Positions 1 through 10,375 of a stretch of DNA of 64,000 nt are shown here, piece by piece. The notes under the pieces are model-generated. The model was not told where the DNA came from. It searched no databases and saw nothing but the letters and a program-made list of their open reading frames with translations. The DNA is taken from the NCBI GenBank assembly GCA_016715325.1, contig JADKAL010000006.1, forward strand, positions 157,656-221,655. The letters run 5' to 3'. Numbering within the stretch: the stretch's first letter is position 1; each line of letters opens with the position of its first letter. The position numbers were made by a program, and so were the translations under genes. This stretch comes from Methylococcaceae bacterium (GTDB taxonomy: Bacteria; Pseudomonadota; Gammaproteobacteria; Methylococcales; Methylomonadaceae).

Positions 1-214
1 AATGAGTCGTCGAACGTTGGTTTATGACCGGTTTTTGTGCGGCGAAAAAGGAATTTAATTTTTTGACGAAAATTAAAAGCATCTTTTCGTGGTGATACGA
101 TGGTTATAGAGTGGCCTCTGGCACATAAAAGCTCTGCGTAGATGGAGACCACTCTTAATCCGCCGGTCAAATTGATATTTGGTGTAACAAATGTGATTTT
201 CATTCGAGGTTCGT

Positions 215-1174
215 TTATTTCCAAGACGTCAAATCACGTTGCCAGAATTTTTCAAGCTCCAGAATTTCATCTTTAAATAAGTTTTGTAAGTAGGACTGAG
301 TTCCATCGACCATTTTCGGCGGTCTTGGTTTGTCGTCTTTCTTGCGAACCAGCGAGGTATATAAATTTAACAATGCTTTGCGGATAAAAGGTGGGGTTAA
401 ATCGTTCAGTTTTTTCCCTATTGGATTATTTTTAACTTTGCCGACAATGCCTTGTCTTACAATTTCTTTATCGATATTGACGAAATGTTCGCTTGATATA
501 TTTTCTCTGACATTTACTTTATCGACCATTTCGTTAGGATTCAGACCTATAAAAGCGCAAATTTCAGCCACGACATCATCCGGTTTTTGAATAAGGTCGT
601 TGAAGTCGACTAAGAGCAATTGGCTTTTATCGAATGCGGCAAGATAGTTATCGATGTGGACCATGTAGCGGCTGCCTTCGATTAATGTCTTCGGGTTGTC
701 GGGCAAGTGCGTATCGTAAGGCGCGAAGAAGCGTTCTCGCTCGGCTCGAAGAGGATATTTTTCCGGAAAAAGGCACTCTTCAAATGACCGATTGACAGTA
801 AAGTTCCGGGTGCTGTTCTGGTAGTTTTTGACTAACTGTGTGTAATAAGAATACGTGCGATCGACGGGTTCGCGTAAAACATAAATCAGTTTTACGTTTG
901 GGACAGCGCTGTGCATTCTCGCCACCGTGTCCGGGAATAAAGTGGTTTGCGAATAAAGCGTCGACGCTTCGCCGCAGAGTTGATTTTCATTGGCTTGGTC
1001 GAATAAACCGGCATACCAGTCCAAGCCTTTTTGAAAAATATCGTCACGCGCAAAAAACTCAGGTTCTTTGGGCGTGCTCATAAACACTTTAGGATGCAAG
1101 CTTAGTTTTTTATATAAAGATGTAGTGCCGCATTTCGCAGCACCGATAATGATAAAGTCGGGCAGTCTCTTCAT
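215..1174 (-). CDS. Sulfotransferase family protein
   Basis: A 319-residue cytoplasmic protein expected to transfer sulfate from PAPS to a hydroxyl on a carbohydrate or lipid. The 5'-phosphosulfate-binding loop GAAKCGTTSL is close to the N-terminus (about residue 11), and the 3'-phosphate-binding motif LREPVDRTYSYY is near residue 100. Both are the hallmarks of the sulfotransferase_1/3 families, and the length is usual. It is 34 bp downstream of a flippase gene on the same strand, so the acceptor is probably a surface polysaccharide. The 214 bp between its stop and the window edge show no gene. The acceptor cannot be deduced. Confidence 0.9.
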   Translation of the reverse strand: MKRLPDFIIIGAAKCGTTSLYKKLSLHPKVFMSTPKEPEFFARDDIFQKGLDWYAGLFDQANENQLCGEASTLYSQTTLFPDTVARMHSAVPNVKLIYVLREPVDRTYSYYTQLVKNYQNSTRNFTVNRSFEECLFPEKYPLRAERERFFAPYDTHLPDNPKTLIEGSRYMVHIDNYLAAFDKSQLLLVDFNDLIQKPDDVVAEICAFIGLNPNEMVDKVNVRENISSEHFVNIDKEIVRQGIVGKVKNNPIGKKLNDLTPPFIRKALLNLYTSLVRKKDDKPRPPKMVDGTQSYLQNLFKDEILELEKFWQRDLTSWK

Positions 1175-1208
1175 ATCATTTCAACCAAAAAGTTACCTAA
1201 GTAAGCGC

Positions 1209-2519
1209 CTAAAAACAACAAGGGTAGCATAAGGAGTTCTTTAATGATGTGGAAGAAAAAGAATATTTTCTAAAAATACCCGAAATAATTAGACGAATAA
1301 CGGGGGTGGCGGCAATCATCCAAATAGCCCCGGTTAATCCGTAATGCATAAAGGCTAATGGTAACCCGACGTACAAGGCGACGGTCTGAATACCGATGAG
1401 CATGGTAACGATGGAAGAACGTCCGTTCGCTAAAAAGCATTGCCCCGCCAGGGTAAATCCAATGCTGCACATCGACAAGCCTAGAATTTGTAACATCCAG
1501 CCGGCTTCATGATAACGATCGTCGTACAGGAGTTCGACGATTTTGTTACCGGTGGTAAACAAAAAACCGGCGCAAAACATGGCGATTGCATCGACGCGAT
1601 GCCGGATTTTGTAATAAATGTCTTTTAGCCGTTCCGGCCTTTCCCTTATGGTTTCGCTGATGACCGGAAAAAACACGGAGGAAAGCAGCTTGTTCAATAT
1701 ATCTTTTACCGCATTGGCAAGAAAAAATGCGACCGAATAAACGCCAAGCAGATCGGGCGTAATTAGCATACCCAAAATTAACCGGTCGCCTTGGGCAAGC
1801 ATAAAGCCGAGGATTGATGAAATCATGATCCATTTGCCGAAATTCGCAATTTCAGTAATGGCTTCTTTATTCCAAGCAAACCGGCATTTATCCCTAATGA
1901 CCAAATGTGAAAGCAACATTTTGGTAAATGCAGAAAATACGCTGCCTGAGACCAAGGCGTAAACCGTTCGATATTCCCAGGCGATATAAATGATGACTGC
2001 AAGTCCTGCAATCTGGCTGGTTATTTCGATAAAAATCGATTTTCCCAGCATTAACCTGCGGTTTAACAGGAACAGATAAATAGAATTAAAGCTGGAAATG
2101 AAAGAGCCGAGCGATAAAAATGCCAGCAGAAAGGGCAGATCCTTGTCGGCGTAGGCCATCGTTGTCGGAATGAATCCAAATTTTCCTGCTTGATAGAATC
2201 CTGCGCTGGCAATCAAAATCATGAGGCCGATTGAAAACCCCCTTATGATCTGAACCGTCCATGCTGTATTTAAAAAAGTCGGTTCTTCACCATTTTTACT
2301 ACGGATAATATTTTGGTTAAGACCGATGTCGGAAAACATGCCGATCCCGAAAATAATGACATTCACAACCGCCATGACGCCGAATACTTCCGGCATCAAT
2401 AATCGGGTCAAGATGAGGTTGCCTCCAAAACGGATGCATTGGGTCAATAAATGCCCTGCAATAATCCATACCCCCGCTTTGATTGCGCGTTTTTTTATAT
2501 TTTTCTGAGATGATTGCAT
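1209..2519 (-). CDS. Oligosaccharide flippase (MOP/Wzx-type)
   Basis: A 436-residue inner-membrane protein with about twelve hydrophobic segments from residue 15 to the end. The start has the usual form of the polysaccharide_synt family: a basic N-terminus, then a first helix with a GRxGGNLILTRLL-type sequence and the FGVM motif. Such proteins flip undecaprenyl-linked repeat units to the periplasm. It precedes the sulfotransferase in a probable two-gene transcript and is divergent from an O-antigen-ligase-like gene, which supports a Wzx/Wzy-type polysaccharide cluster. The last ten or so residues (SLKNSLCYPCCF) are unlike the family end, so a small frame error near the 3' end is possible. Confidence 0.85.
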   Translation of the reverse strand: MQSSQKNIKKRAIKAGVWIIAGHLLTQCIRFGGNLILTRLLMPEVFGVMAVVNVIIFGIGMFSDIGLNQNIIRSKNGEEPTFLNTAWTVQIIRGFSIGLMILIASAGFYQAGKFGFIPTTMAYADKDLPFLLAFLSLGSFISSFNSIYLFLLNRRLMLGKSIFIEITSQIAGLAVIIYIAWEYRTVYALVSGSVFSAFTKMLLSHLVIRDKCRFAWNKEAITEIANFGKWIMISSILGFMLAQGDRLILGMLITPDLLGVYSVAFFLANAVKDILNKLLSSVFFPVISETIRERPERLKDIYYKIRHRVDAIAMFCAGFLFTTGNKIVELLYDDRYHEAGWMLQILGLSMCSIGFTLAGQCFLANGRSSIVTMLIGIQTVALYVGLPLAFMHYGLTGAIWMIAATPVIRLIISGIFRKYSFSSTSLKNSLCYPCCF

Positions 2520-3080
2520 AGTGTTATTGAACGAAGCGAACCGCGAATCTTGATCGTTTTGTAAAGTTCATTATTGCCGTGGATGCGAGAAAGGCTGTAA
2601 TCCTTTTTAGCGATTGTCTATATAACCATTAAGTTTTTTGTTGAGAGCAAGCTTGTTATCTCATCTATCGACGAGGTTGTGTTTTGCAACTCTCGGTTAG
2701 ATTCAAGTCGAAAAAACATGGAGTTCATTGTTGAGAAAACAGCTTGTGGTCTCACAGCTTATGAATCATCATTTGTTTTCGTATTGTGAAATTTACTCGC
2801 CATTCCATATCAAAGCTGTTTTTATAAAGCTTAAATTTAAGAGCTTAAGTCGTAAGAACACCCCGACCGATAATCGATAAACAGTCTATATTTATGAAAC
2901 TAACGAGTATATATTATCAATTTTGTTAAACTTTAAGGGATAAAAATTTTCCGGTTTTGTTAACGTTAGTAGTTGTAAAACAGCGGGCGATTCTTTTTGG
3001 ACATCTCAAAACAATAACTTTGTGGTCAAACACTTCACAAAAACGATTTTCCTCTTTCATACTGACGGTTAAATTTCCCA
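2520..3080. other. Divergent intergenic region
   Basis: About 560 bp of AT-rich DNA separates the flippase gene (minus) from the ligase-like gene (plus). It must carry promoters for both transcripts, but I could not assign convincing -35/-10 or sigma-54 elements. No gene is supported in it. Confidence 0.5.
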
Positions 3081-4594
3081 ATGCCTGAATTAATTCGATC
3101 CTTAATCGTTGTATTGATATTAAGCGGATCTACTTTTTTGGTGATTCGAAATGCGTTGCCTACATTTATGCCGACCGGAGAATTCAAACGTTGGCGGAAT
3201 TTATGGCTAATCACCCTTATCGCTGGATTTCTGGCGCATTCAGTCTGGTTGCTAGCGGGCGTTTTATTTCTATTGGCTGCTTTCCTTGTCCCGTCAAGTC
3301 CGAAGCAGAAAGTCATTTATTATCTAGTGCTGGTTTGTGCGTTGCCTTTGTTTACAGCGGAGATTCCAGCATTCGGCAGCATCCGTTATCTTTTACGCTG
3401 AATTACACGCGATTGTTAGCGATTATTTTGCTTTTGGGGATCGTTACCAAAGCCGGAGCAAAAGCTAAATTATTTACGGTCAAATCAGATTGGTATGTAG
3501 TTTTATTCGTATTATTTATCTGCTATTCAGCCTTTCGCGACAATACCGTTACAAATGCTTTGAGAACTAGCTTACTTCATGTAATAGACATTTTTGTGCC
3601 GTATTACGTCTTAAGCCGCTTTCTTGATAGTAAGGAGCAGTTGAATAGGGCCATTTTTGCGTTGTTGATTTGTATCTCGCCATTCGCATTGGTAGGGATT
3701 TTCGAAACGGTAAAGCATTGGCACGTTTTTAATACCATGAAGCAAGGTTTAACCGGGGCTAGAGGCAATCTCTACGATATAAGGGAAGGGGCGCTGAGGG
3801 CGTCGGCCATCTTTGGAACCCCCATCGTGTTAGGCTATGTCATGGTCATCGGCTTCGGGTTGTTACTGTACCTCAGACCTTTAATTAAAAATACGCGACT
3901 GACTACCTTAGCGGGACTCGGCTTTGTTGCCGCATTACTGTCAACAATGGCGCGCGGTCCCTGGGTTGGTTTTGTCTGTTTGTGTTTTGCATTTATGTGG
4001 ACAGGACGCGGGGGGATTAAAAAAATTGCATCCTGGTCGTTAGCGGGCGTTTTATCGCTTCCGGTTCTTGCTCAAACTTCAGTAGGTAGTAAGTTTATCG
4101 ATCTTTTGCCTTTTATCGGAAATGCACGCTCCGATACCATCGAGTACCGAACCCGCCTTATTCAACAATCTTGGATTGTTTTTAAACGACATCCCTGGAC
4201 GGGATCAACTACGTTTCTCGACACGCCGGAAATGGAAAGCATGCGGCAAGGGCAGGGGTTAATCGACTTGGTAAATACCTTTATTGCAATTGGATTACCC
4301 TATGGGATCGTAGGACTCTTCCTTTTTATGGCGATCTTCCTAGGACTAATGTGGCGATGTTTCTTTATATTAAATAGAATTCCGCGTTCCGAAGACGAAT
4401 TGATTCTTATGGGTCGAACGTTATTCGCCATTTTAGCGAGTATTTTATTGATGATATCAACGGTTAGCCCAATCGATTATATTCCGGTTTTATATTGGAC
4501 ATTTACCGGAATAACTGCCGCATATTTAAACGTGACTGAAAAAACGATCAATCAAATTAGGACGGCAAAATGGTCGATTGAGGCAACGCCTTGA
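3081..4594 (+). pseudogene. O-antigen ligase-like polymerase, frameshifted near 3391
   Basis: Two overlapping reading frames together encode one polytopic membrane protein of about 504 residues, of the O-antigen ligase/polymerase (Wzy/WaaL) type. The first frame (3081 to about 3390) supplies the N-terminal hydrophobic segments and ends in YLLR. The second takes up with FTLNYTRLLAIILLLG and runs to 4594. Inserting one T in the TTTT run at 3391-3394 joins them as YLFTLNYTR. Later parts show the large periplasmic loop and the ARGPWVGF segment typical of the family. The alternative start at 3191 gives a non-hydrophobic, out-of-character N-terminus. This is either a true pseudogene or a homopolymer sequencing error. 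Confidence 0.75.
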
Positions 4595-4771
4595 TAATTT
4601 AAGTCGTTATTAATTTGAATTGCATACATTAAGAATTAATCGAATAGCGAGGCTGAAATAACTTAACCAGCTTAATTGTAAATATAGAAATTCAAGCCGA
4701 TTTATAGCGTGTTTCGCCGGATACTGAGACATGCTAAACGTTGTCATTACTTCAAATTAATAAAGCCTAAT

Positions 4772-7429
4772 ATGTGTCATTCAAGACTTATTAAATTATG
4801 CATTTTGCTAATTCGGTTAATTGTTATTAGCAGTTTGCTCACGAGCCTTACTTGTTATGGGTTCGACAGCATCAATCTCGATCGTAAATCGGGTTTATTC
4901 GTCGTGACGGACAATACACTTCCGGTTGTTTCATCCAAGTATGTCGGTTGGGAAGAAAACTGGCAGTGGGCTGGCTTTAAAATCAAACCGGCTCGATTTA
5001 TCGAATCCGGCAACGCGGGCGTTAAGAATTATCAAGGTCAAGTTCCAAATCTAGATATTGATTTTTTAAATACGATAACCGGCAATAAAAGCGAATTCGT
5101 GTGGACTTACGATTGGAGCAAGAAAGCCGGTCATCCGGATTCGCTCGGTGTGGGAGTAGAATTTAATCTTAAGACGAATTCGCCGACATTCGATTCCACT
5201 ACTCTAGCGGTACCCGAAGCGCTGCCAAATAACGAAGGTTGGCGTTGGCAAACCCCGGACGGTGAGAAATTGGAAGTTAAGTTTTCACCGCCGCTTGCCA
5301 AGATCGCACAAGATAGCGCCAAACCGAATCTGATCAGAGCCTTTTTTTTTAAAGGCATCGTCGCCGGAAGCGAAAAAACCAGTATGACGGTAACGATAAC
5401 GCATAATTCGTCGGCTAAGAGCGCCTCGGTCGCCGATCCGCAAAGCTATGAAAACATCGAAGCGCAAAAGTGGCACAAGGACATTTTATCGGACAATGAG
5501 TCGCCGGTGGACTTGTCGTTTTTAAATGCGAATGATTTGCCCGCGGGTAAGCATGGTTTTGTTAAAGCGAAATCGGATCAATTGGTCTTTGAGGATGGAA
5601 CACCTACCAAGTTTTGGGGCGCAAATCTGATCGCGTACTCATTATTTCAGACTTCCGAAAGCGATATTAAAAAACAGGCAAAACGTATTGCCAAATTGGG
5701 CTTCAATTTAATCAGAATCCATCATCATGACTCTAATTGGGTCAATCCGAATATATTCGGAAATAAAAGCGACAATACCCAAACGCTTTCTGCAGAAGCC
5801 TTTAAAAAACTCGATTGGTGGATAAAGTGCCTGAAAGACGAAGGCATCTATGTTTGGCTCGATTTACATGTCGGCCGTTCGTTTACCGAAAAAGACGGTG
5901 TCGAAAATTTTAACGAACTATTTGGAAAAAAAGGTCGCATCAAAGGTGGAAAAGAGCTCACGGCGGCGCAAGGTAAAGGTTTTAATTATTATAATGAAAG
6001 TATTCAAAAGCAAATGCAGCGCTTCAGTGAAGCTTACTTAACGCATGTCAATACCTATACCGGTCTTCCTTATTTGAAAGATCCGGCTGTCGTAACATTG
6101 TTAATAACGAACGAGAACGATCTGACCCAACATTTCGGAAATATTTTGTTAGCGAATAAAGGCGTACCCGAACATAACGCGCTTTTTTCAAACGATATGA
6201 AAAGTTTTTCCGAACGAGCCGGTTTTAAAGCCAACAAAACCGGACGAGTGTGGGAAATGGGGGAGCCGAAAATCTATTTGGCGGACGCAGAGCATCGGTT
6301 TAATCAAAAAATGATTTCGCATTTACGGGGATTAGGCGCTAAGTCCTTAATCGCAACAACCAATAGCTGGGGCAAAATGGGCTTGTTCGGTTTGCCTTCA
6401 TTGACCGACGGTGACATTATCGATACGCATTCCTACGGACATGCGGAAGAGTTTAATTTTGATCCTCGTTATAATCCGAGTTTTCTTACCTGGATCGGCG
6501 CGGCTCAAGTAACCGGAATGCCGCTTGCGGCGTCGGAATGGAATATGGCGTCTTTTCCAATAGACGACCGGTTTACCGCACCGATATATACCGCAAGTAT
6601 TGCCGGTTTTCAGGGTTGGGATGCCATGATGCTTTACGGCTACAGTCAATCCAAATTCGGGCCTAACAGTCCGGCCAGTAATTTTTCGTGCTATAACGAT
6701 CCAGCGATTATGGGCTTGATGCCTGCGGCTGCGCTACTGTACAGGCAAAGCCATGTGTCGTTAGGCAAACAGTCTTATGAACTGAAATTGAGCCGGGATG
6801 ATTTTTATTATAAAAATCAGGATCCGAATACCTCAAAAACATTAAGAACGTTGTTGGAAACCAGCCGATTTACTGTGACTTTACCCGAAATCCCCGAATT
6901 ACCTTGGTTAAAGTCGAGTAAATCGGCAACAAAACCGGAATTGATAGTGACCGACGCGAACAAAGATTTTATTCCTCAAGGTCAAAATTTTATTCAATCG
7001 GATACGGGCGAATTGAAACGCGATTGGCAAAAAGGAATTCATACGATAAACACATCGAAATCGCAGATTGCTTCCGGCTGGATTGGCGGGGCCGAAATCA
7101 AACTTCAAGATGTCACTTTTAAAGCAAATACTAAAAAAGCGGTTATTGCGGTACAAAGTATGGACGATAAGTCGATCAAACAATCGAAAAATCTATTTAT
7201 TACCATAATGGCGAGGTCGATTACGGAGAACGGCAATAAACTGCCGTTTCTTTCCGAGCCGGTGACGGGCGAGATCGTTATTAACGCGCCGGATAATCTT
7301 AAATTATTTCCATTAAGCAGTTTGGGGAAAAAAGGTAAGGCCATAAATGCTAACTATACCAAAGGCAGCTACCACGTAAAACTGGACGAAAAAAACAAAG
7401 CGCATTGGTTTATGCTGTCGACCGATTAA
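4772..7429 (+). CDS. Secreted GH5-like glycoside hydrolase
   Basis: About 885 residues from ATG 4772. A GTG at 4709 would add 21 residues ahead of the signal peptide. Residues 1-30 look like a signal peptide. A beta-rich N-terminal domain of about 250 residues is followed by a (beta/alpha)8 domain related to cellulase family 5. It shows KFWGANLIAY, the RIHHHDSNW segment, the probable acid/base glutamate in LLITNEND and the probable nucleophile in AASEWNMAS. A further beta-rich C-terminal part of about 250 residues follows. Its position after a polymerase gene in a polysaccharide cluster suggests trimming or turnover of the exported polymer. The substrate is unknown. No strong Shine-Dalgarno sequence is visible at either start. 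Confidence 0.75.
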   Translation: MCHSRLIKLCILLIRLIVISSLLTSLTCYGFDSINLDRKSGLFVVTDNTLPVVSSKYVGWEENWQWAGFKIKPARFIESGNAGVKNYQGQVPNLDIDFLNTITGNKSEFVWTYDWSKKAGHPDSLGVGVEFNLKTNSPTFDSTTLAVPEALPNNEGWRWQTPDGEKLEVKFSPPLAKIAQDSAKPNLIRAFFFKGIVAGSEKTSMTVTITHNSSAKSASVADPQSYENIEAQKWHKDILSDNESPVDLSFLNANDLPAGKHGFVKAKSDQLVFEDGTPTKFWGANLIAYSLFQTSESDIKKQAKRIAKLGFNLIRIHHHDSNWVNPNIFGNKSDNTQTLSAEAFKKLDWWIKCLKDEGIYVWLDLHVGRSFTEKDGVENFNELFGKKGRIKGGKELTAAQGKGFNYYNESIQKQMQRFSEAYLTHVNTYTGLPYLKDPAVVTLLITNENDLTQHFGNILLANKGVPEHNALFSNDMKSFSERAGFKANKTGRVWEMGEPKIYLADAEHRFNQKMISHLRGLGAKSLIATTNSWGKMGLFGLPSLTDGDIIDTHSYGHAEEFNFDPRYNPSFLTWIGAAQVTGMPLAASEWNMASFPIDDRFTAPIYTASIAGFQGWDAMMLYGYSQSKFGPNSPASNFSCYNDPAIMGLMPAAALLYRQSHVSLGKQSYELKLSRDDFYYKNQDPNTSKTLRTLLETSRFTVTLPEIPELPWLKSSKSATKPELIVTDANKDFIPQGQNFIQSDTGELKRDWQKGIHTINTSKSQIASGWIGGAEIKLQDVTFKANTKKAVIAVQSMDDKSIKQSKNLFITIMARSITENGNKLPFLSEPVTGEIVINAPDNLKLFPLSSLGKKGKAINANYTKGSYHVKLDEKNKAHWFMLSTD

Positions 7430-7512
7430 ACGAATTGATTCAGCTTTCCGAATCATCGGCGAGCGTTCTTTTTTGGTAGTGGGTTAACGCTGTAATTTAA
7501 TTTGATATAGAA

Positions 7513-7541
7513 CAGAGTGATAAACCTAGCTTAGTCACTCC
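7513..7541. repeat. Imperfect palindrome, copy 1
   Basis: An AGTGATAA / TTAGTCACT stem encloses an ACCTAGC core. A close relative lies at 8263-8292, so the small secreted gene at 7775 sits between two copies. The rest of the 345 bp upstream of that gene holds no other feature I can support. Confidence 0.5.
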
Positions 7542-7774
7542 AAAATAGATGTGACTCAGTGATTTAAGGCCGACATCGTCATCATAAAACACAGGTTTAA
7601 CCGCTACCGTTTTTTGTTCCTTAATGTTGATCCATATCAACGTACCGTTTCGCCATAACCTATAAACTTAGCATTGTGTAATGCTTGTTCGATAGTTCGG
7701 CTTTGCGAAAACGGCTTGGATTTAGCGTTCGGTTAAATTGAAAACAATAACTACTATTTAGGAGATCGACGGCT

Positions 7775-8155
7775 ATGAAGAACTTATTGCTATTATTTTT
7801 TGTTATGTATTCGGCAACAGCGATAGCCGGTTCTCGTACAGGTCATCATGGCGATTGGCTGGTTAAGTGCCATGTACCCAAATTCATTCAGGAAAAACCG
7901 GCTCAAGATTCGAGTGTACAATCTTTTCAAGAATTTGAGTTTGTTGCATCCGACAATACAGATGCCGCTACTTTAAAAGTATGGGTTAACAATAAACCGC
8001 TCATCGTTAGTATCGATAAACGTCCCAGCGGCTATTACCGAATATTTGGTAAATTGCCGGAACCCTTGGTGGAAGGAAAAGCGTGGATTAAGGTGTGGTC
8101 TGAAAGTAACGACGGTTGTAACGATTTACGTGCATGGAACGTATTTATCAAGTAA
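7775..8155 (+). CDS. Small secreted protein of unknown function
   Basis: A 126-residue protein with a clear signal peptide (hydrophobic LLLLFFVMYSATAIAG, cleavage after about residue 19) and a mature part rich in beta-type and aromatic residues. The two cysteines of the mature protein (in LVKCHVP and NDGCNDL) could form a disulfide in the periplasm or outside the cell. The start is set by a good ribosome site (AGGAGA) 9 bp upstream. I recognise no family. It stands alone between two copies of a short palindrome, next to polysaccharide genes. Confidence 0.7.
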   Translation: MKNLLLLFFVMYSATAIAGSRTGHHGDWLVKCHVPKFIQEKPAQDSSVQSFQEFEFVASDNTDAATLKVWVNNKPLIVSIDKRPSGYYRIFGKLPEPLVEGKAWIKVWSESNDGCNDLRAWNVFIK

Positions 8156-8262
8156 TGAAAAGATAAATAATGCTTCTCAACTCAATTGGCATTGCGATGT
8201 GAGTATGTTGAACGGGCGTTCGAGCGAATTTGAAGGCATGTTGGCTGCATCTTGTTGAATTG

Positions 8263-8292
8263 TGGAGTGACAAACCTAGGCTTGTTACTCCA
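8263..8292. repeat. Imperfect palindrome, copy 2 / possible terminator
   Basis: GGAGTGACAA pairs with TTGTTACTCC around an ACCTAGGC core. It is related to the copy at 7513-7541 and is about 110 bp downstream of the small secreted gene. There is no T-run, so terminator function is uncertain. The remaining sequence up to the end of the pit gene at 8453 shows no gene. Confidence 0.5.
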
Positions 8293-8452
8293 CCCAATAT
8301 CAAGCTACAGACTTAAATCACTATTCTAAGAATTTAAGTGATATTTTGCGATAAAAAATATCCTTAAAAGATATGAGTACGGGTAGGTATTAACTGAAAA
8401 ATACCCCTCAGTAAGACGGTGTTGAAATTGCTTTAATTTTTGTTAAAAAACT

Positions 8453-9565
8453 TTAATGTAGAAACGACCACAGTTTAACCAATGTCCACGATACGCCGCC
8501 GGCTGCAGGAATTGTCAAAATCCAAGCCCAAATAATCCGTTCTATAACGGGCAATTTAAGGGCGTGAGGATTCTTTGCGAAACCGACACCCATAATCGCG
8601 GTAGAAATACTGTGCGTTGTGGAAACCGGCATCCCAAAATGAGCGGCAGTCAGCAGAATCGTTGCCGAACTTGTTTCGGCAGCGAACCCGTTTATGGGGT
8701 GTAACTTAACCATTTTATGCCCGAGTGTCTTGATAATTCGCCAGCCGCCTACGGCGGTGCCTAACGCCATAATCAAAGCGCAGGTGACAATAACCCAACT
8801 GTCGATATCTTTCTCACCGCCATCAGGTCGAAGAAAATCGGCCCAAACCGGTAAATTATCGAGCGTTCCGGCACTGTTGGCTGAAAAAATGGCCAATGCA
8901 ATAATCCCCATTGTTTTTTGGGCATCGTTACTGCCGTGAGCAAAACCCATATAACCGGCGGATAGAAGCTGCGCTTTTCCAAAAATCGCATTAATCGCTT
9001 TAGGACGGGATATACGCGCAAAAAAACCGCCTAACGAATTCATTCCGCTGATAACCGCCATCAATACCCCCATAATAAGGATGCCGAGGGAAAAGCCGGC
9101 TACCGGTGAACTCACCATAGGAATAACAACTTTCCATAATAAACCCTTATTTTCGGTCCAAACCGCTGCGGTTTTCGACCAAATCAAAACATCTAAATTA
9201 TTATCACCGGCTGCTAGCGCTGCACCGCATAACCCGCCTATTAAGGCATGACTGGATGAAGAGGGTAAACCCAATGCCCAAGTAATAAGATTCCAAATAA
9301 TGGCGCCGGTTAATGCACAGATCAATATTTCCGAAGTGATGTTAACCATACCGGTGTCGACCAATCCCGACGAAATCGTTTTGGCAACAGCGGTGCCTGA
9401 AAATGCTCCGATAAGGTTTGTTGTTGCAGCAAGAATGACGGCTTGTGTTGGTGTTAATACTTTGGTTGCAACAACCGTCGCAATCGAATTGGCTGTATCG
9501 TGGAAGCCATTGATAAATTCGAATATCAATGCAGCCAAGATGACAAGCAATAGCAGAGACAGCAT
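8453..9565 (-). CDS. PiT family inorganic phosphate transporter
   Basis: A 370-residue inner-membrane transporter of the PiT/PHO4 family, a low-affinity phosphate symporter. It carries the duplicated family signature: FINGFHDTANSIATVVATKVL at the N-terminus, and GFAHGSNDAQKTMGIIALAI followed by MPVSTTHSISTAIMGVG in the second half. About ten hydrophobic segments are evident and the length is slightly short of the usual 400-500 residues. The start ATG follows AAGGACT. It lies 9 bp downstream of a DUF47 (PhoU-like) gene, a pairing found in many bacteria, where the DUF47 protein is thought to regulate the transporter. Confidence 0.95.
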   Translation of the reverse strand: MLSLLLLVILAALIFEFINGFHDTANSIATVVATKVLTPTQAVILAATTNLIGAFSGTAVAKTISSGLVDTGMVNITSEILICALTGAIIWNLITWALGLPSSSSHALIGGLCGAALAAGDNNLDVLIWSKTAAVWTENKGLLWKVVIPMVSSPVAGFSLGILIMGVLMAVISGMNSLGGFFARISRPKAINAIFGKAQLLSAGYMGFAHGSNDAQKTMGIIALAIFSANSAGTLDNLPVWADFLRPDGGEKDIDSWVIVTCALIMALGTAVGGWRIIKTLGHKMVKLHPINGFAAETSSATILLTAAHFGMPVSTTHSISTAIMGVGFAKNPHALKLPVIERIIWAWILTIPAAGGVSWTLVKLWSFLH

Positions 9566-9574
9566 GGCAGTCCT

Positions 9575-10202
9575 TTAAGAATTTTTTAAAACGATATGAT
9601 AAATGACATTTCCGGCATCCCGGCAACGGTCGATTGCTTTTTCTAGAATTTCGAATAAATCTTTTTTTACCAGATAACGAATTGGATCGGTCTCGTTGGT
9701 ATAAGCATCTCTGTACAACTCGAGAATTTGCCGGTCGGCTTCGCCTTCAATAATTTGCAATTCGTCGTTTAGCTTTTTTATTCTTTCTAAATCCATGCCT
9801 TGGCGCAATTGTCCGACCATTTGTTCGACGACTTTACTTGCTTGTTCTAACATGGCGGCTCGGCTTGAAAAATCGACATCCGCTACGCGAGGCGCGGCAA
9901 GCGTATATCTTTCAGCGAATTTTTCAACAATTTTGGGGATCTTATAGAGCGCGCTATTCAACGCTTCGATATCTTCCCGGTCAAGAACAGTGACAAAGGT
10001 ATTGACCAATTCTTCACTGATTTGAGTAAAGAGATTTTTTTCACGGCGGCGTGCTTCTTTAAATTTTTCCAAGGTTCGCTCAGACGCCGATGTGCCCAGA
10101 AGTTCAATTAATGCACGGGCCGAAGTACGCGCAGACTCTGCGCTGGCTTCAAAGCCATAAAATTTATCGCCTTTTTCCGAAGATGGTTTGCAACGAGAAC
10201 AT
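9575..10202 (-). pseudogene. DUF47/PhoU-like protein, frameshifted near its start
   Basis: A helical protein of about 208 residues of the DUF47 (TIGR00153) family, expected to act with the adjacent PiT transporter. The uninterrupted frame lacks an ATG; its first usable start, a TTG at 10072, would remove the conserved GDKFYGFEASAESA segment. The likely true start is ATG 10202, behind GGAAGG, giving MFSLQTIFGK, the normal family N-terminus, but in another frame. Removing one A from the AAAAA run (plus-strand T-run at 10172-10176) joins both parts. A homopolymer sequencing error is the simplest explanation; a recent frameshift is the alternative. Confidence 0.75.
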
Positions 10203-10375
10203 GTACCTTCCTTTTTTATTATGCTTGATGGCTTTTTTATATACGCTTTAATTATCTCATAAGACGATGGTTAAAATTAAATTGTTCTACTATCTCCTCA
10301 AGGTAAAGTTGCTGGATTTACAGTCAACGCCGACGCTAACTTCCATTCAAAATTGAACACTTCCGCCAACTAATG

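Noticed and set aside
116..140. Sigma-54-like TGGCAC followed by GC near the left edge
   Set aside because: The GG to GC distance is one base short and no plus-strand gene follows.
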